This document shows, in pieces, positions 36,697-50,120 of a stretch of DNA of 64,000 nucleotides. The first letter of the stretch is position 1; every line of letters begins with the position of its first letter. The stretch covers positions 62,254,102-62,318,101 of the forward strand of contig OZ038500.1 of NCBI GenBank assembly GCA_964036315.1. The letters are read 5' to 3'. The notes beneath the pieces are model-generated. The model did not search any database. It was not told the origin of the DNA and saw only the letters and a program-made list of their open reading frames with translations. The translations under genes and the position numbers were made by a program. This DNA comes from Acanthosepion esculentum. Taxonomy: Eukaryota; Mollusca; Cephalopoda; Sepiida; Sepiidae.

Positions 36697-37764
36697 ATAA
36701 TCAGATGATTTAGATGGCTTAAACTCCCCCTCCTGCTGAACTTGGATCATCCTCTTTGAGATTGCCTGTCTGCCCTCATTCCCACAGGCTGGGCAGTCTC
36801 AAAATCAGAAGCTAATTCTGTCGGAATAATGCTTCCCCAAACTTTGGGGAGATACAGTTGAAGCTTCTCCAAATTAGGAAGGAATCCTAACACTATTTTT
36901 CTAGATTTAGCATTCTTTCCTGTTTCTCAAAGACGGCAGACAATGCATTCTATTCTTCCTGATACATTTCTTCTGTTTGAATGATTTTTAAATTTTGGCT
37001 TCCTTCAAAAAGAGTCTCCATTAATAAGTTTTCATCTTTTTTTTAAAATTGTCTTTGCAATTTTCTCCCGTTTTTTTTTATTATAAAGTTTACCCAATAC
37101 AAGGCTCAAGAGCCACTCCTAGAAGAGTTAGCATATGAACATAAGAGGAGGTAGAAGATTATAAGTATAAGGAGGATAACTAGCAATTGTCCTTTGGCAG
37201 AAGAGGTTAACATTGTACTGTTCAGGAAAGCATCCACATGGGAATTTGTGTCATAAATTAGCAGTTAGGGAAAAGGTTGTCTGGGTGGAACATCCTGCTT
37301 AAAAATGAAATACAGGGGAAATGTGGGTGATTTGACACTGGAAGTAGCATGGCAAATCCTAGTTATAAAGGGCTGAAGTCAGTAGAATGAAAGTGTGGAG
37401 CTCATTTTAACATTTATCATGAGAAGCTGCAGATGTTTCTAAGTCCCAATCAGTTAAGAACTTGTGGTTTAGTTATGCCCATAGTGTTTGTATCTCGTCA
37501 CTGTTGGGTTATCCACCAGAACCCTCTGTTAACTAATATGCAACCCCTCACTGCTGGTGTCAACCCATTCCTTGACTTCAATGTGTTCGGAAGGTGACAA
37601 CTGACCCATGTTTTTAACTAAGGGGTAAGCTATTAGCCTTATGTCATTATTTAAGCTTTAAAGGCCAGTCTTGGGAAATTCCTTGTCCCCACCTCACACA
37701 TTGTTTTTCCTCCAGACTTGTCTCCTTTGCAAAGCTCAAAACACTTTCTACATGTTCACACTTT
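36697..37764. other. Unassigned DNA
   Basis: Slightly less AT-rich than the surroundings; no gene, RNA or repeat supported. Confidence 0.55.
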
Positions 37765-37965
37765 ATTATCATTTTATTTTTCAATAATTTTTAAAAAATT
37801 ATTTTTTTAAATTATATTTATTTTTTAAATTATTTTTAAATCATTTTTTTAAAATTATTTTTTAAAATATTTAAAAAATTTTGAAATCATTAATTTTTTA
37901 AAATTATTTGTTTTTTAATTATTTATTTTTTTTAAATATTTTAAATTTTTTATTTTTTTATTTTT
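37765..37965. repeat. A/T-only low-complexity tract
   Basis: Nearly 200 bp of mixed AAATTATTTTT-like sequence with almost no G or C. Confidence 0.95.
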
Positions 37966-38504
37966 ATCATGATGATGCCTTTGAGCCAGATACTGATTAA
38001 CTACCTCCAGCCACTGGTAAAATTTTAACCATTTCCATCTCTTTTCCTTCATAATAACTATTCATCTTTTACTAAACTTCCAACCTATATCCTTACAACG
38101 TGACATCTGATTTTTTTTTTTTTTAAGATTAATAATATTTTATTCTTGACTCTTCCACTGGCATTAGATTTCAAGAAAGTAATTTTGGCACTGAAGCTTT
38201 TCTTTTTCACTTCCTCTTCTTCATATTTAGACCATAGAATACTGGAAGATCTTTTTATGTACACACCATGATCTTTTGATCTAACATTGATCTCTAAACT
38301 TGTAAAATGTCTATGAATAACTATATAAACAATGTATTGACTCAGAGTGTGATGATAAAAAACAATAAGAGGGGGGAAAACTAAAATTAAATTGACAACA
38401 GTAAAAATGTTTGTTTTTTTTCTCGATATCAACATAGAAGAATGATTATCAAGCCAGTCTAGAAGACTATTAGTGTAGGACTGCAATTGACCCTGAATGA
38501 ATGC

Positions 38505-38605
38505 CTCATAATTTCAACTGAAAGTAGCACCAGTTCCTTGGTCAATGAATGCCAAATATTTCCTTATAAGGAAATGGCTAATATTGCCATTACCATATTT
38601 GTGGT
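38505..38605. repeat. Dispersed repeat, partner of 53120-53225
   Basis: Shares TTCAACTGAAAGxAGCAC, ATGAATxCCAAA and GGAAATGG with 53120-53225 in the same orientation. Source element unknown. Confidence 0.65.
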
Positions 38606-41511
38606 CTTGAACTGCACCATAAAAGCAGCATTTTATGTCATAAGTTTGAAGTCTACATTTTTTTTTTTTTTTAATTTTAAAAGATGAAAACAAAACAAAA
38701 ATCTCAAAATCAGGTATTATTAACTTTGGTAAAATCCTTCTTATATAAATTTAACTTAAAATAATTGAAGTGCTATTTTACCCCACACCCTCAGGAATAT
38801 GACAGCAATGTTCACAATTTCATTGTACTTATAAAATATTTTTTTTTAATTTTGTTTACATTCAATCTTTACTATTAAACAAAAGAACATTCTATTCACC
38901 ATTGAATAAATAAGGAGCAAGAAGTCAATACCCGAATCTACAGTTGGTTATAATGATTTAAAAAAAAAAAAAAGTTCAGAATTATTTTGAATCACAAAAT
39001 AGTTTTCCTTCTCTTGGATGGACTACCCTCCTTGGATATAGACATCCACACAGAAACATATTTTACATTGGATGTCAGAGTAAACAGTTTGCCATCAAAT
39101 ATACCATTTTAAGAATTATTATTACATATATTTTAAATGATAATAGAAATAAATAAATAAATAAAATTATGAAATATATGAGAACATTTATTATTATCTT
39201 TGTTGTTAAAAATATTTGAAAGATAAATAATAGAATTGACTATTCTGAACCAATAAAAGAAAAACAAGTAGTAAACAAAACATTACGACTAGAAATGCTC
39301 TTCCTACAAATTTGAAAATACATCCTCATCCTTAAAAATGTTACATTATATCTTCTCCCTATAGAGCATCTAATAATGAAAATCTTGATTTTTAGTCAAC
39401 CTGCTCACAAACCTCCAAAGCAATTGTGCCAGCAGATTTTCTTTGTGTTATTGATTAAAAGTGAAGCAGGAAATATTGACAAAATATTAAATTTTACCCA
39501 CATTATTAGAGAAATATGGCCCTAAAATCTGTGTATATGCAATTTAAAAACATTTTTTGTGTATGGTTTCATTTATGGGATCATTTAATTAGTAGAAGGG
39601 GCAACTATGATTATGAGGATTACATAAGTTTTATTGTGGGTGGGGGAATCAGAAGAAAATACTAGATTTCGAATTTTCTGTGAGTGTGAGTGAGTGAGAT
39701 TTAAACTGGATTTAAAAAAAATGCAAATAATGAAAGAATTTATTATTTATTCCTGATCACAAGCGTCTGCAAAACTAATGTTTAACAGTGGTTGAGAGAA
39801 ATTGTGTCATAATTATCTCCCTTGGTATTAAAACATTTCAATTTTTTTTTTTTTTATATTTCAGTTTTTGAATTACTAAAAACAGTGGAATCGGAAAATA
39901 CAGACATATCAAACTTTTTATCCAACTATGAAACATTCATCTAGTTAAATTTGTTTTCTAATCTTGACCATGCAGTTTAATCTAGTATAAGCAAATTATT
40001 AAACTCTGAAACATAATTTACTAAAAGCAAAATGCTTCATCTAATTGAAAATACTGAAACATTTATAATGATAACTGATTGTCATGCAGACCATTGATAG
40101 CGAATCTGTTTTTGGGTGTGACATAATTAAAGTCATGGGAGAAAAGTTGGCTTTAACCAATACCAACTGAGAAGAATATCCTACCAATGACAAATTGATC
40201 ATTAGTGATAATTTTGTGAATTTATAAGATTGGTTGGTTGCTTCTATAGCCAAGTAGTCAAAAGTGTTGGTAAAAAATCATGCTCCTTTATAAATCAGCT
40301 ACCTTTGCTTAGCATCCAAGTAAATTATAAATAACATTATGTTTTAGCTTAAATAAAACTTTGTGAAATTATATTAAAATGTACCACTTCTATCCTATAG
40401 CTGTAGTTACTTTTTTTTTTATTGAAATTTAATAAAAGGTTATGTTCATATGTCGGAGCAACAGCTTTGTGTTGTTACATTTAGAACTGATAATATTTTT
40501 TAAATGAGTTATCTCAAAGCAAGTGGTTCAAAGGTAAGCAAAACTGTTCAAAATTGCACCTTTTATATAGTTTCATAAATTATCTCAATCATAGGTGGAA
40601 ATTTAAGAGTATGTAAATGAAATTGCAAGTGACACTTGAAATGCTGTGTTACAATATTAAAAAGTTCTAAAAATGTGGGGGGGGGAATAAATCAAAATTA
40701 AATATTAGCTTGATGATATTTTAAATATCACCAAAAAAAAAAAAAAAAATACAAAGATTTTCCTAAGGGTACAAAATTTTATTATACCTATTAAAACAGA
40801 CTTAATTTTATAAAAGAAAAAAGATATAATGGCAATTTGAACAAAAAAACATGGTGACTGGTTATTGATCCTCTCTTCAAAAATTAATAAAACAAATACT
40901 CACCATGAGCAAGAGGAAATATTTTCTAAATAAGGATAAGATATACACATATATTAATAATATACCAATATAATCATATACATCATGGGCAGATTATATT
41001 AAGACCCAACAACCATTCCTTCTGTTTACAAAGAAGAGACTTTCGAGATTTAATAATTTTCAAAAGCCTTTAAATAAAAATCTGAATGTGACTGCTTCAA
41101 ACTGAAAATATACCATACAAATTAGTTAAATATTTCTAAAAATTAATGATTCTAAACCCTGAACTAATAAATTACTTAATTTTTATAGCTTTTCTTTTAT
41201 TCTTATTAACAAATGTAACTACAACAAGACAAATTTCATATGCTAAATATAACCGTTCTTTTAGGCAAAAGATAGTACAAAATTATTAGAATTGTAAAAT
41301 TTATAGGCAAATTCTGACAATACTAAAACTGGAAACATCAATGATTAAAATTAATGTTAAAATAAATCTTTAATTTCGTGTACCCCTCTCATTTGAAGTA
41401 CTGTTATCTTAAATGCCTGTCTCCATGTAGCTTCAAGCCATTGATATCTGCAAAACTTTAATTTATTAATCAAAATATTAGGTTAATCTAAAGTAAGCTA
41501 CATGAAATTTA
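38606..41511. other. Unassigned, very AT-rich DNA
   Basis: Only homopolymer and simple A/T runs seen. No open frame with a recognised domain. Confidence 0.6.
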
Positions 41512-42136
41512 AGAGTCTATATCAGTGTTTCTCAACCTTTTATTTTTACTTCAGGGCACACTTGTAGAATAACTGAAACTCTGGGGGTGCAATTTTCATT
41601 CTTTTTATGTGCATATATATCCTCTTTCTGCAGGGCCCCTCAACGTGGTGTAATGGTTAGGAAGCTTGTCTTGCTAAATCAATTACGACCGAGTGAGTTC
41701 AATCCTTACTGGGTGCTCCATACTTTTGGCCTTGTGCTACATCTAAGCCGCGCTTAGAACATCACTAGATCCTACTTCTGAATGTTCTTGAAATGGGATT
41801 TTCCAATATTATGGAATATTGAAAATAATGTTATATTGTGATTTTCAAAATTAATGAAGAATAGTTCAGTTACTATTTACTTAAAAATCCTTAAATATTT
41901 TGGCTAACTGCTGAAGGATTTTTATTACTTAATGAATATATGTTTCTCCCAAGTTTCAAAGATGTAATGAATGAGATTTAGTCTCTGACTTTAATAGATC
42001 ATAAGGTTTTATCAGCTTGTAATTGTTATAATAAAAAAAATAATTATTATTTATAAATTACTCTTCTGTTAACTAAGGGCACACCTGGCTACCTTTCAGG
42101 GCACATTTGAGAAACACAAGTGAGTCTATATCAGTG
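41512..42136. mobile_element. hAT-like element flanked by 15-bp direct repeat
   Basis: GAGTCTATATCAGTG occurs at 41512-41526 and again at 42122-42136. Just inside are TTTCTCAACCTTTT and, inverted, TTTGAGAAACAC, with GGGCACACTT-type sequence next to both. These resemble the CAGTGTTTCTCAACC ends of hAT elements. An exact 8-bp target duplication cannot be separated from the longer match. The interior holds a tRNA-derived SINE (41640-41750) and no transposase. Confidence 0.6.
41640..41750 (+). mobile_element. tRNA-derived SINE (family 2)
   Basis: GTGTAATGGTTAGGAAGCTTG (A-box region), GAGTTCAATCC (B box) and CTTGTGCTACATCTAAG, matching 22107-22215. Nested inside the hAT-like element. Confidence 0.78.
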
Positions 42137-43530
42137 CTACTTCAAGATGAAAATATTTGAAAATAAATATTAAATAATTTATCTTTTCTCTTTTTGCATT
42201 GCAATGACTGGTGGAAAAAAAAAAAGAATATTTTCTTGTCAAGGCTTAAGAATCCAATATTAAGCTTAATATAAAGCTTTTTAAATTTACAATACTCAGT
42301 GAAGTACTGGACAGTCTCTCCATAATTGTCATGCTAGAGTTGCCTACCTTGGATTGAATTTATATAAAAAAAAAAAAAAAAAGGTGGCAAGTCTCTAAAG
42401 CGTTTAAAAAAGGCTTGTAGCAAATTATTGATGATAGATGCATGCTTACTTTACCTGGCAAAATCGCTTTTGCTGTTGATAAAAAAAAAAATGTTTTAAC
42501 CTTTTTTTAACTTAAAAAGTTATAAATTAGTCACAAACTATGGAGATTTTGGCAGACGATTTTACCCATCATCTTTACTTTATTAAAACATTTTCAGAAC
42601 TTTATTATAAGAAACATATGTACTATCTTTTCATTTCTTAATACTTTTTAAAGTCTATTGTTACTATTACAATGGGATCATTTTTAATAGAACTCTAATA
42701 AAAATGATACAGTAGGCCAATATATAGACAAAAATAATTCCAGAGTTAAAATTAGTTCGTTAAAAAAAAAAAAAAATCCTAGGTATGAATTTTAAGATAG
42801 TTACTTATTCAAATATATACTTACCATGGGGCAATTTTTTTCTGTGCAACAAAATTTTCTTGAAAAAAAAAAAAAATTATTTAAGAAAATCTCAATCTTT
42901 ATTTTAAAAGATTTTCACTGCATTATTTTTGACCCTATATAAATAATGTAATTTTGTGATTGTTTTAAACACTTTTTATTTTCGGTAAATAAAATAAAAT
43001 GTATTTTCATTACTATTATTATAATCATTATTTCTAATTCCAGCGTCTTTCAACAGTAAAGCTTTCTTTCAGTTCATTTTGTTTAGAGGATGGATTACTT
43101 AAATCTTTCTTTCTAACCAATCTACAAAATTTGACATCTTGAATACACAATAAATAACATTCAATCTTAGCCAGTCTTCAATGTTTTTTTATTGCTCTTT
43201 TTAAGAGCTGTCTCGTTCGTGCGTGTGTATACAGAAAAGAATTAGAAGCTCTTTGCAGCATTCAAATAAAAGAAGTTGGACAATAAAAGAAGCAATTTTG
43301 AGAATTCATTAACCACACAAAAAATATCTTTGAAGCCATCAAATTCTAGAATTTTAATCTTGAAAATTTATTTTTTTTTTAAAATTTTGTTCAAAAATGT
43401 TCATTTTTATTTGATTTTTTTTCTTTTACTTAAAAACAAGCACATACTTATCTGCATTTATTTTTAAAAATTAAATTTCTGGATAGGAAAACAAATAATT
43501 CATATTCACACACACACACTTATACATATA
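42137..43530. other. Unassigned, very AT-rich DNA
   Basis: Several A or T homopolymers; no supported gene. Confidence 0.6.
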
Positions 43531-43532
43531 TA

Positions 43533-43660
43533 TAGGAATATTGAGGTCAACACTCAAAGGCAACAGGCTGTTTCATGCTAGACACAATCATCAGGCCACC
43601 TGACGATTGTGCCTAGCATGAAACAGCCTGTCATCTGAGTGTTGACTTCAATATTCCCTT
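43533..43660. mobile_element. Foldback element with paired hammerhead-like cores
   Basis: GGAATATTGAGGTCAACACT at the left is inverted at the right as GTGTTGACTTCAATATTCC; arms total about 60 bases each. Left arm (minus): GGC, CTGATGA (43594-43588), a weak helix II GTGT/GCAT, GAAAC (43574-43570), then CTGTT followed by GCC, so a 3-bp helix I (GGC/GCC) and a GTT cleavage triplet are possible. Right arm (plus): CTGACGA (43600-43606), GTGC/GCAT, GAAAC, then a GTC triplet. A (TA)n tract follows. Confidence 0.7.
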
Positions 43661-43700
43661 TTATATTTATATATGCTCTTTGTTACTGAGCACACCTTAA

Positions 43701-43801
<101 letters not shown>

Positions 43802-43807
43802 TACACA

Positions 43808-43941
43808 CAGGGTGCAGCAGAAATACCTCCCACATAATGGTAAGTTATTAGCTAGATAAAGACACTGTTGTCACTTGCATTAAGTTCATTAAAACCACAC
43901 AGGTAACAATTTAAAATGTGGGATGTATTTCTGCCATGCCC

Positions 43942-43943
<2 letters not shown>
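43808..43943. mobile_element. MITE, CAGGGTGCAGCAGAAATAC family
   Basis: Left end CAGGGTGCAGCAGAAATACC, right end GTATTTCTGCCATGCCCTG inverted; both flanked by CA/GT repeats. A second member is at 59210-59311 with TA flanks. Interior TTAGCTAGATxAAGACA is shared. No transposase. Confidence 0.85.
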
Positions 43944-43984
<41 letters not shown>

Positions 43985-44604
43985 TATTATATATCTCCTT
44001 TTGAAAAAAATTTTTGAGCTAAAATAAAAAGGTAAATATTTTATTTTCATGTCCAACTTACAAACTCACTTCAATTTTTCATTGGTTCCATCAAATATAT
44101 TTTCAACTGGCATCAACATATGAGCAAATTGCTCTTGTACAAACTGTGCGTCTAATTTTCAGATAAAAAAAAAAATCCCTACTGCCTATAAACAGGTTTT
44201 TCAGAAAGCGTTCAGGATTTCATGAGGACACATTCTACTTGTATAAATGTTTTTCCAACATTTACTGATCAACACTCCAGTTAAAGCAGAGTAACGTGCC
44301 TGTAAGTGAAAACCAAATTAACAAGTTCATCATCTTTTGCTTTCTTTGTCCACAGGAGACTGCACACAAGCACAAAAGATATTAAATGTTATTAAACTAA
44401 ACCGGACTACTTACGCACACACTGTCACACCTGTTTGGTTGGTTGTCTGTGCACTTAATTTTGATTTTTCCTATGGCCGCATGTAATGACAATCTAAGGT
44501 TGTTGGAGTGATTCCCTCTAAGATACTTTCACATCAGGCCATGGCTGATAATCCACCATCCTGGATCCAAGATATCTTTGGCTTAACATTGTGTGTTTTT
44601 TTGT
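43944..44604. other. Unassigned DNA with (GT)n(TA)n
   Basis: (GT)n(TA)n at 43944-43985, then no supported feature. Confidence 0.55.
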
Positions 44605-44828
44605 TTATTGTTTTTTTTTAAGCTTATTACCCCAAGCAAGGCTGGAGGCCACTAGCACACAAGGGGTTACAGAAGGTTTTGAGGAAGAGCAGATAGGAGT
44701 GGTAAAGGAGAGGATGAGGAGAAAGAGAAAGACAGTGGATCGATCAAGGCAAGGGGGTTACAGAAGATTTGGAGCGAGAGCAGATAGGAATGAAAGGTGA
44801 AAGGATGTGGCAAAGGGAAGTGGATAGA
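44605..44828 (-). other. 3' untranslated region of the large LINE
   Basis: Follows the RT stop codon. It contains two tandem copies of an about 85-bp unit (about 44667-44753 and 44754-44836; both include GGGGTTACAGAAG and GATCAAGGCAA on the plus strand). It ends at AAGCTTAAAAAAAA on the minus strand, a plausible 3' terminus. Confidence 0.6.
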
Positions 44829-47712
44829 TCAAGGCAACTGGAGATGTTGATTGACGTTACACTTAAATAGTTGGAGATTGTATTTGTCAGGGAAACAGGA
44901 ATAAGGAAGGGAGTTCCACAGGCGATATGTGTGAGACATGAAGCTATTGGAGTAGAAGAGACGTCTACATCTAACAGTTTCAACAGTGAAGGGGTGGGAA
45001 CGGGATGCCAGCCTCGTAGGACATTTAAATTCATAAGGCCTAGGAACCAGCGAAAGCAGTTCATCGGAGCAATTACCGTGAAAGTATTTGTAAAAAAGAC
45101 AGAGCGAGGCAACGTCGCATCTGTGAGAGAGCAACTGCAGACGAAATGACAGATCAGGGCCAATTACATTGCATATCTGTCTCTGGATCTTATCAAGAAA
45201 ACTGAGGCAAACAGCAGGGGCTCCAGACCATATATGGCAGCAATACTCCATGCAAGGGCGAATGGTCGATTTATAGATTTGGAGGATCGATTCCGGGGAG
45301 AAAAATTGCCTGGCTCGGCACAGGGAGCCAACTTTCCTTGCGGTGGATGATGCAATTGACTCGATGTATTTGTTCCATCTCAGATCAGCGGCCAGTATGA
45401 GAGTGAGCAGCCGCAGAGAGGAGCTCTCGAGAAGTTGGTCTTTAGCCATTCTAATGGGATGCAGGGATGGATCCTTGTGGTGGTTAATAGAGAGCAGTTT
45501 TGTTTTAGAGGCGTTAAAGTTAACCATCCATTTCTTGCCCCAGTTCACAACCGATTGGAGGTCCTTTTCTAATCGAACTGCCAGGTTAACTTTGTCAGCA
45601 TCACTAGATTTGTGTTTGAGGCAGGAGTAAATTGTGGTGTCGTCCGCATAGATGCCGACTTGGGAATCTATGGTGTCAAGAAGGTCGTTTATGAATATGA
45701 GGAACAGAGTAGGGCCTAGGATGGAGCCTTGAGGAACATCTGCGTTAGTGGGATAGGAGCTGGAGATGAATCCATTGAGAACGACCTTCAATTCACAGTT
45801 TGACAGGAATGATTGTATTAGGTCAAACAATTGACCTGTGATACCATAACCCTGGAGCTTGCGAAGAAGGCCGGCATGCCAAACTCTATCAAATGCTTTG
45901 GAGATGTCTAGGGCCATGTCACGAGCTTCACTGTTATTATGAATAGCTTGGTAGACAAATTCAGTGAGGGCCGTAAGCACATCGGCTGTAGATCGGGCAA
46001 AGCGGAAACCATACTGCTTGTCTGAGAGCAAATCATGGGATATCAGGTGATTAATCACTTCGGTGTTGATAATGGCTTCAAAGACTTTGCCGAAGAAGGG
46101 TAGGAGACTGATAAGATGGTAATTAGAAGGGTCGGAGGGGTCACCAGAGTTCTTAAAGACAGGAACAATGGTTGAGGACTTCCAGCAGTCAGGAAAACAA
46201 GACTCCTTGAGGCAGTGGTTGTATAATTTAGAGAGGGCAGGCGCCAGTTCAGGCTCACATTTCTTCAGGACAATGGCTGGTATCCCGTCACCACCAGTAG
46301 CCTTGTGGTGATCTAAGTTAGAAATAATGCCCAATATCAACGACGGGGATATGTGCAATCTGCTCAACAGGGCCTCGGTTCTGGGAGGGAAATCAGGCAT
46401 GGGTACCTCGGAAGAGTCTAACGTTGAATTGGAAGAAAACTTCCGAGCAAAGCATTCAGCCTTGTCGGCAGAGGTGGTCAGGACCTCAAACTGATTGAAC
46501 AGGGGAGGAATGGAGGGTTTGTTACTGTTCAGAACGCACTTGCAGAGGCGCCAATAATCTTAGGAGCCGAATTTGCGAGATGCAATACGTTCCTTCATCC
46601 GAGCAGCAAATAGTGACTTAGCTTCGTTGAGGATATAGCTTACACTTGTTACGGGCAAAGGTAAATTGGTGTCTATTGCAGTCAGACATATCACTACAAA
46701 AACGGTGGCAGAAGTGGTTCCTATGGGCAATGGCGGCTGAGCAAGCAGTTGTGAACCAAGGGGAGGAGCGCGGTTTGACCTTGAATTTCCTTGAGGGGAT
46801 GAAAGCGTCGATTCCAGCTTTAACCCAGGAAGAGACCTCTGAAGCACATTCTTGAATGGGGAGCTTAAATACAGCATCCCAGGGGACATCGCGGAGGAAA
46901 TCACAAAACGAGTCCCAGTCAGCCCGTTGGTAGCAGAATGAGGTTCTGGTGGTAGGAGGCTCCTTGCAGGGGGTGGGGCTGAAGGAGATACTAACGGACA
47001 CTACAGCATGATCGGAGTTACCGATAGGACAGAGCTGCGTGGCACTACAAGACTCAGGGATGGAGGTAAAACACAGGTCGAGGAGGGAGGCCTTACAGTC
47101 CCGGTTGTAAGCAAAACGCATGGGGAAATCAATTATCTGTGTGAGGGATTGAGAGACTGAAAAGTATGAATGCCTGCGAGGTAGGTATTAGCATTCTTAA
47201 GCCACTTGTTGTGATGGGCGTTAAAAATCACCAAACACAAATATGTGAGCGAACGGATGGAGAGAGAGAGCCTTGTCTATGCTGTCAGAAATGACATCGA
47301 GTATACCACAGTCCTGAGAGGATGGAGAGCGATAGAGGAAGAAAAGATAGCTTACAGCATTGAGAAGAGATAGCTGGAGACATAAGTATGAATGGTCCGG
47401 CGATTCGAGAGAGCACTCTCTAGCCAGAGGGAGATGGTCCTTGACGTAGACACCAAGACCATGCATGTGGGTTAGAGAGTCTTTTCTGAGGAGAGGAAGG
47501 TATCCAGGGATCAAGAGATCAGAGGAAGGGATAGAGGAGTCAAGATTGGTCTTACACAGGGCCAGTATATCCGGGCACTTTGCAATGAGGAAAGATTCCA
47601 CACTGCAGAAGTTGGTTCTAATGCCACGGATGTTGGAGAAGGAGATATTTAAAGGTTTGGGTGATTTTTGGAGGGCTGGTTAAGGTTTATATTTATGGTT
47701 TTTGTAAGTCAT
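44829..47712 (-). pseudogene. APE-type non-LTR retrotransposon ORF2 (EN + RT), decayed
   Basis: A start-like ATG lies at 47712 (MTYKNHKYKP, then a stop). The apurinic-endonuclease domain occupies 47640-46960: NIRGIRTNF, ALCKTNLDSSI, GLGVYVKDHLPLAR, FVFGDF, then after frameshifts near 47222 and 47155 SDHAVVSVSISF. Another frameshift near 46620 and a TAA at 46560-46562 precede the reverse transcriptase (46400-44829, 523 codons in one open frame). RT blocks: ATGGDGIPAIVLK, SNYHLISLLPFFGKVFE (usually SNYRPISLL), DISKAFDRVWH near residues 165-175, PQGSILGP at 223-230 and catalytic YADD at 251-254. The C-terminal CHIWSGAP and YKYFHGN blocks follow. The domain order fits the Jockey/CR1-like group of LINEs; clade assignment needs a tree. 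At least three frameshifts and two stops make it inactive. Confidence 0.92.
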
Positions 47713-48190
47713 GTGGATAATTGGTGTTGGAAGAAGAGAAGGCCTGAGTTAAAGGAAGCCAACGGTTATCACCCATGACGCGGGCAGAGAGGGTTTGGCA
47801 CAGCCTGAATCATAATGTGGCCTCAGGGTTGCCCACCGGAGATGACTGCAGGGACACCTATCCATGCGTGACATGGCACTACAGACACCCCGATATTATG
47901 CTACTGTTGATCAGAGCAGCCGCTCAAGACGCTAAGCAAGAGTTAGGGCTCCTAACTACCAGTCGGAAACAGCAACCAGGGAACTGTCAACCGTGTACCC
48001 TCAGAATGAACAGGCAATGCCACAGACTGCATACAACATGGGAGGAACACAGCAGCACCAGTACAGAGGCCAGAGAGAGAGAGAGAGAGAGATCTGGGAA
48101 CCCCTTCCTAAACACGAAACAAGGTTTGAGCCTCTAGTCGTGTCCAATAGAGGGGGGAGGAGTGTAGACCGGGCGGTAGGAAAGCCTACC
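47713..48190 (-). other. Probable 5' leader of the LINE
   Basis: Lies directly upstream of ORF2 on the minus strand, is richer in G+C than its surroundings and includes a (GA)n/(CT)n run at 48073-48092. No second ORF with a recognised domain (for example a zinc-knuckle ORF1) is seen. Confidence 0.45.
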
Positions 48191-48362
48191 TACTCCTATT
48201 ACATATAACATATAGAACAACGACAAAACAAAACAATAGAGGGGTATGTAGTTGGGATAGTCGCAGGACTGACACTAGATGAGAGTACTGGGGGATAGGA
48301 ATGACAGACTATTGTGAATGTGTACAATACTAAGTTTTAACTTAAGTCCCATTGACATATAT

Positions 48363-48500
48363 TAAAAAAAAATAAATAAATAAATAGAAAATATGGTTAG
48401 CAGGCTCTATGAATAGAACAAGGGTTGAGAAAAAACAAACAGAACAAAAGAAAAATTATATATGAGTAATTTGGCTAGAGTGGATTGATACTCACTGAGA
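48363..48500. repeat. Direct repeat, copy 1
   Basis: About 138 bp repeated at 48880-49019 (TTAGCAGGCTCTATGAATAG through GATTGATACTCACTGAGA). It lies beyond the LINE leader. Confidence 0.92.
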
Positions 48501-48879
48501 AGACGTTCGTTGTTGGCTACACGTTTCACAGAATGACACTAGAGAAATTTTTCGGCTTGCCTCTATCGCCAAGCTTCAATTTACAATGAATGCAGTGCTG
48601 CTTTGTCAGGGGAGGGTCACACGGCCATTCCTCACTCCCAACCACCACCAGCAGTGGGCCCGGTGTGCATGCCATTAGTAAAAAATATTCAAATCAACAG
48701 GAGAAAGAAATGGTCAGCCAATTCTCATCGAAAAAACATTTTAACCAAGCATGCAGACAAAGGCCAGCTAGGTCATGGAAAAATAGTGACGACTCACAAA
48801 CTAAAATCTCAGAGACTGTCCATTCTATAGGCTAAGATATGTTAGGGAATCCAAACAGAACGAGGGTTAAGAAAACGAC
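48501..48879. other. Sequence between the two direct repeats
   Basis: G+C-richer DNA with GAATGACACTAGAG near 48531, echoed by GAATGACACTATCC just after copy 2. No gene recognised. Confidence 0.55.
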
Positions 48880-49019
48880 AAAAAAAAAATAATAAAAATA
48901 AATAGAAAATAAGGGTTAGCAGGCTCTATGAATAGAACAAGAGTTAAGAAAAAACAAACAGAACAAAAGAAAAATTATATATGTGTAATTTGGCTAGAGT
49001 GGATTGATACTCACTGAGA
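48880..49019. repeat. Direct repeat, copy 2
   Basis: Partner of 48363-48500. Confidence 0.92.
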
Positions 49020-49071
49020 ATGACACTATCCATCTGTGCTGCCTTAGGGTAAATTGGAAGGGAATAAGTTA

Positions 49072-49122
49072 GAGCTTTGTTATTTGAAAGCCTTAAGTTA
49101 AAGCTTTCAAATAACAAAGAAA
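49072..49122. repeat. Short hairpin
   Basis: AGCTTTGTTATTTGAAAGC and its perfect inverse GCTTTCAAATAACAAAG flank an 11-base loop. It is followed by an A-rich stretch rather than a T tract. Confidence 0.85.
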
Positions 49123-49129
49123 CCCTTTT

Positions 49130-49813
49130 TTTAAAAAAAAAAAAAAAAAACCTCTATGTAAACAATATCTATAAATGATATACAATATCTATTTCTATGA
49201 CTGAGTAAGACCACCACTAAAACTCATAACTCCCAAACAAACACTTTAGGAGTGATTTTCATGAGTCAACACTAACAGGAAATAAAACACAGGTCAACCT
49301 CAGTGTCTACTTTTATATTTATACTTATATATGCTCTATCACTGAGAGTGAGCACTTCTACTCATAAATATGGGATACCTTAAATCTATGTACCGCCAAA
49401 GATTTGATAAAAAGTGAGCATATATGATAAAAAGATATCCAAAACTTAAAAGCAAAGTGTTATCATCAAAATCTTTGTTATTATTAAGTGAAAAAAACCA
49501 AAGGATTTTTTTTTATGAAAAAAAAAATTTTTTTTTTTTTAATCCTTTTTAGAACCTTTGAAATTTTGGTTAAAAATCTTGTTCTGGCATCAATACGGGA
49601 CATTAATTAGTTTGTGAAATTTGAACATTATTTTGCAGAGAAAAACAATAATTTGGGAATTCTTGCAAAAATCAGATAATTCTTGGATTTTAATGAAACT
49701 GAGAGACTTATTCAGAAATGAATGAAATTAATTTTGAAAGGTTTCTTTTTGAGTAAATTTTTGGTAAATATATATAAATAAAAAACATCTAAAATTTAGA
49801 CATACCGTAAAAC

Positions 49814-49849
<36 letters not shown>

Positions 49850-49930
49850 AGTATAGGATTGGTGTAGATGGAATAAATCCCAATAACCAAAAAGACTATT
49901 CTTAAAAGAGTGACAGAGTAGAGCAAATAT
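49130..49930. other. Unassigned AT-rich DNA
   Basis: Contains (TA)n(CA)n at about 49815-49848. No supported gene. Confidence 0.6.
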
Positions 49931-50120
49931 TATTTATTCAAAAATTATAAACATGTTATAACATCACTACAAAAATAGCCATTTTGTTACAACACTTCTG
50001 GTGTCTTCAAGTGATGGGATTCAACACCATCACTTGATAAGATACCAGAAGTGTTGTAACACTATGGCTATTTTTGTAGTGATGTTATAACATGTTTATG
50101 TTATAATTTTTGAATAAATA
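49931..50120. mobile_element. Foldback element with two hammerhead-like units
   Basis: Arms of about 88 bases (49931-50017 and 50027-50120) are inverted repeats containing ATGTTATAACATCACTACAA and its inverse. In both arms helix I would be ATCAC/GTGAT. The first box is TTGAAGA (left, minus) or TTGATAA (right, plus), helix II is short (ACC/AGT-like) and the second box is GTAAC in place of GAAAC. A half copy is at 13735-13812. Confidence 0.72.
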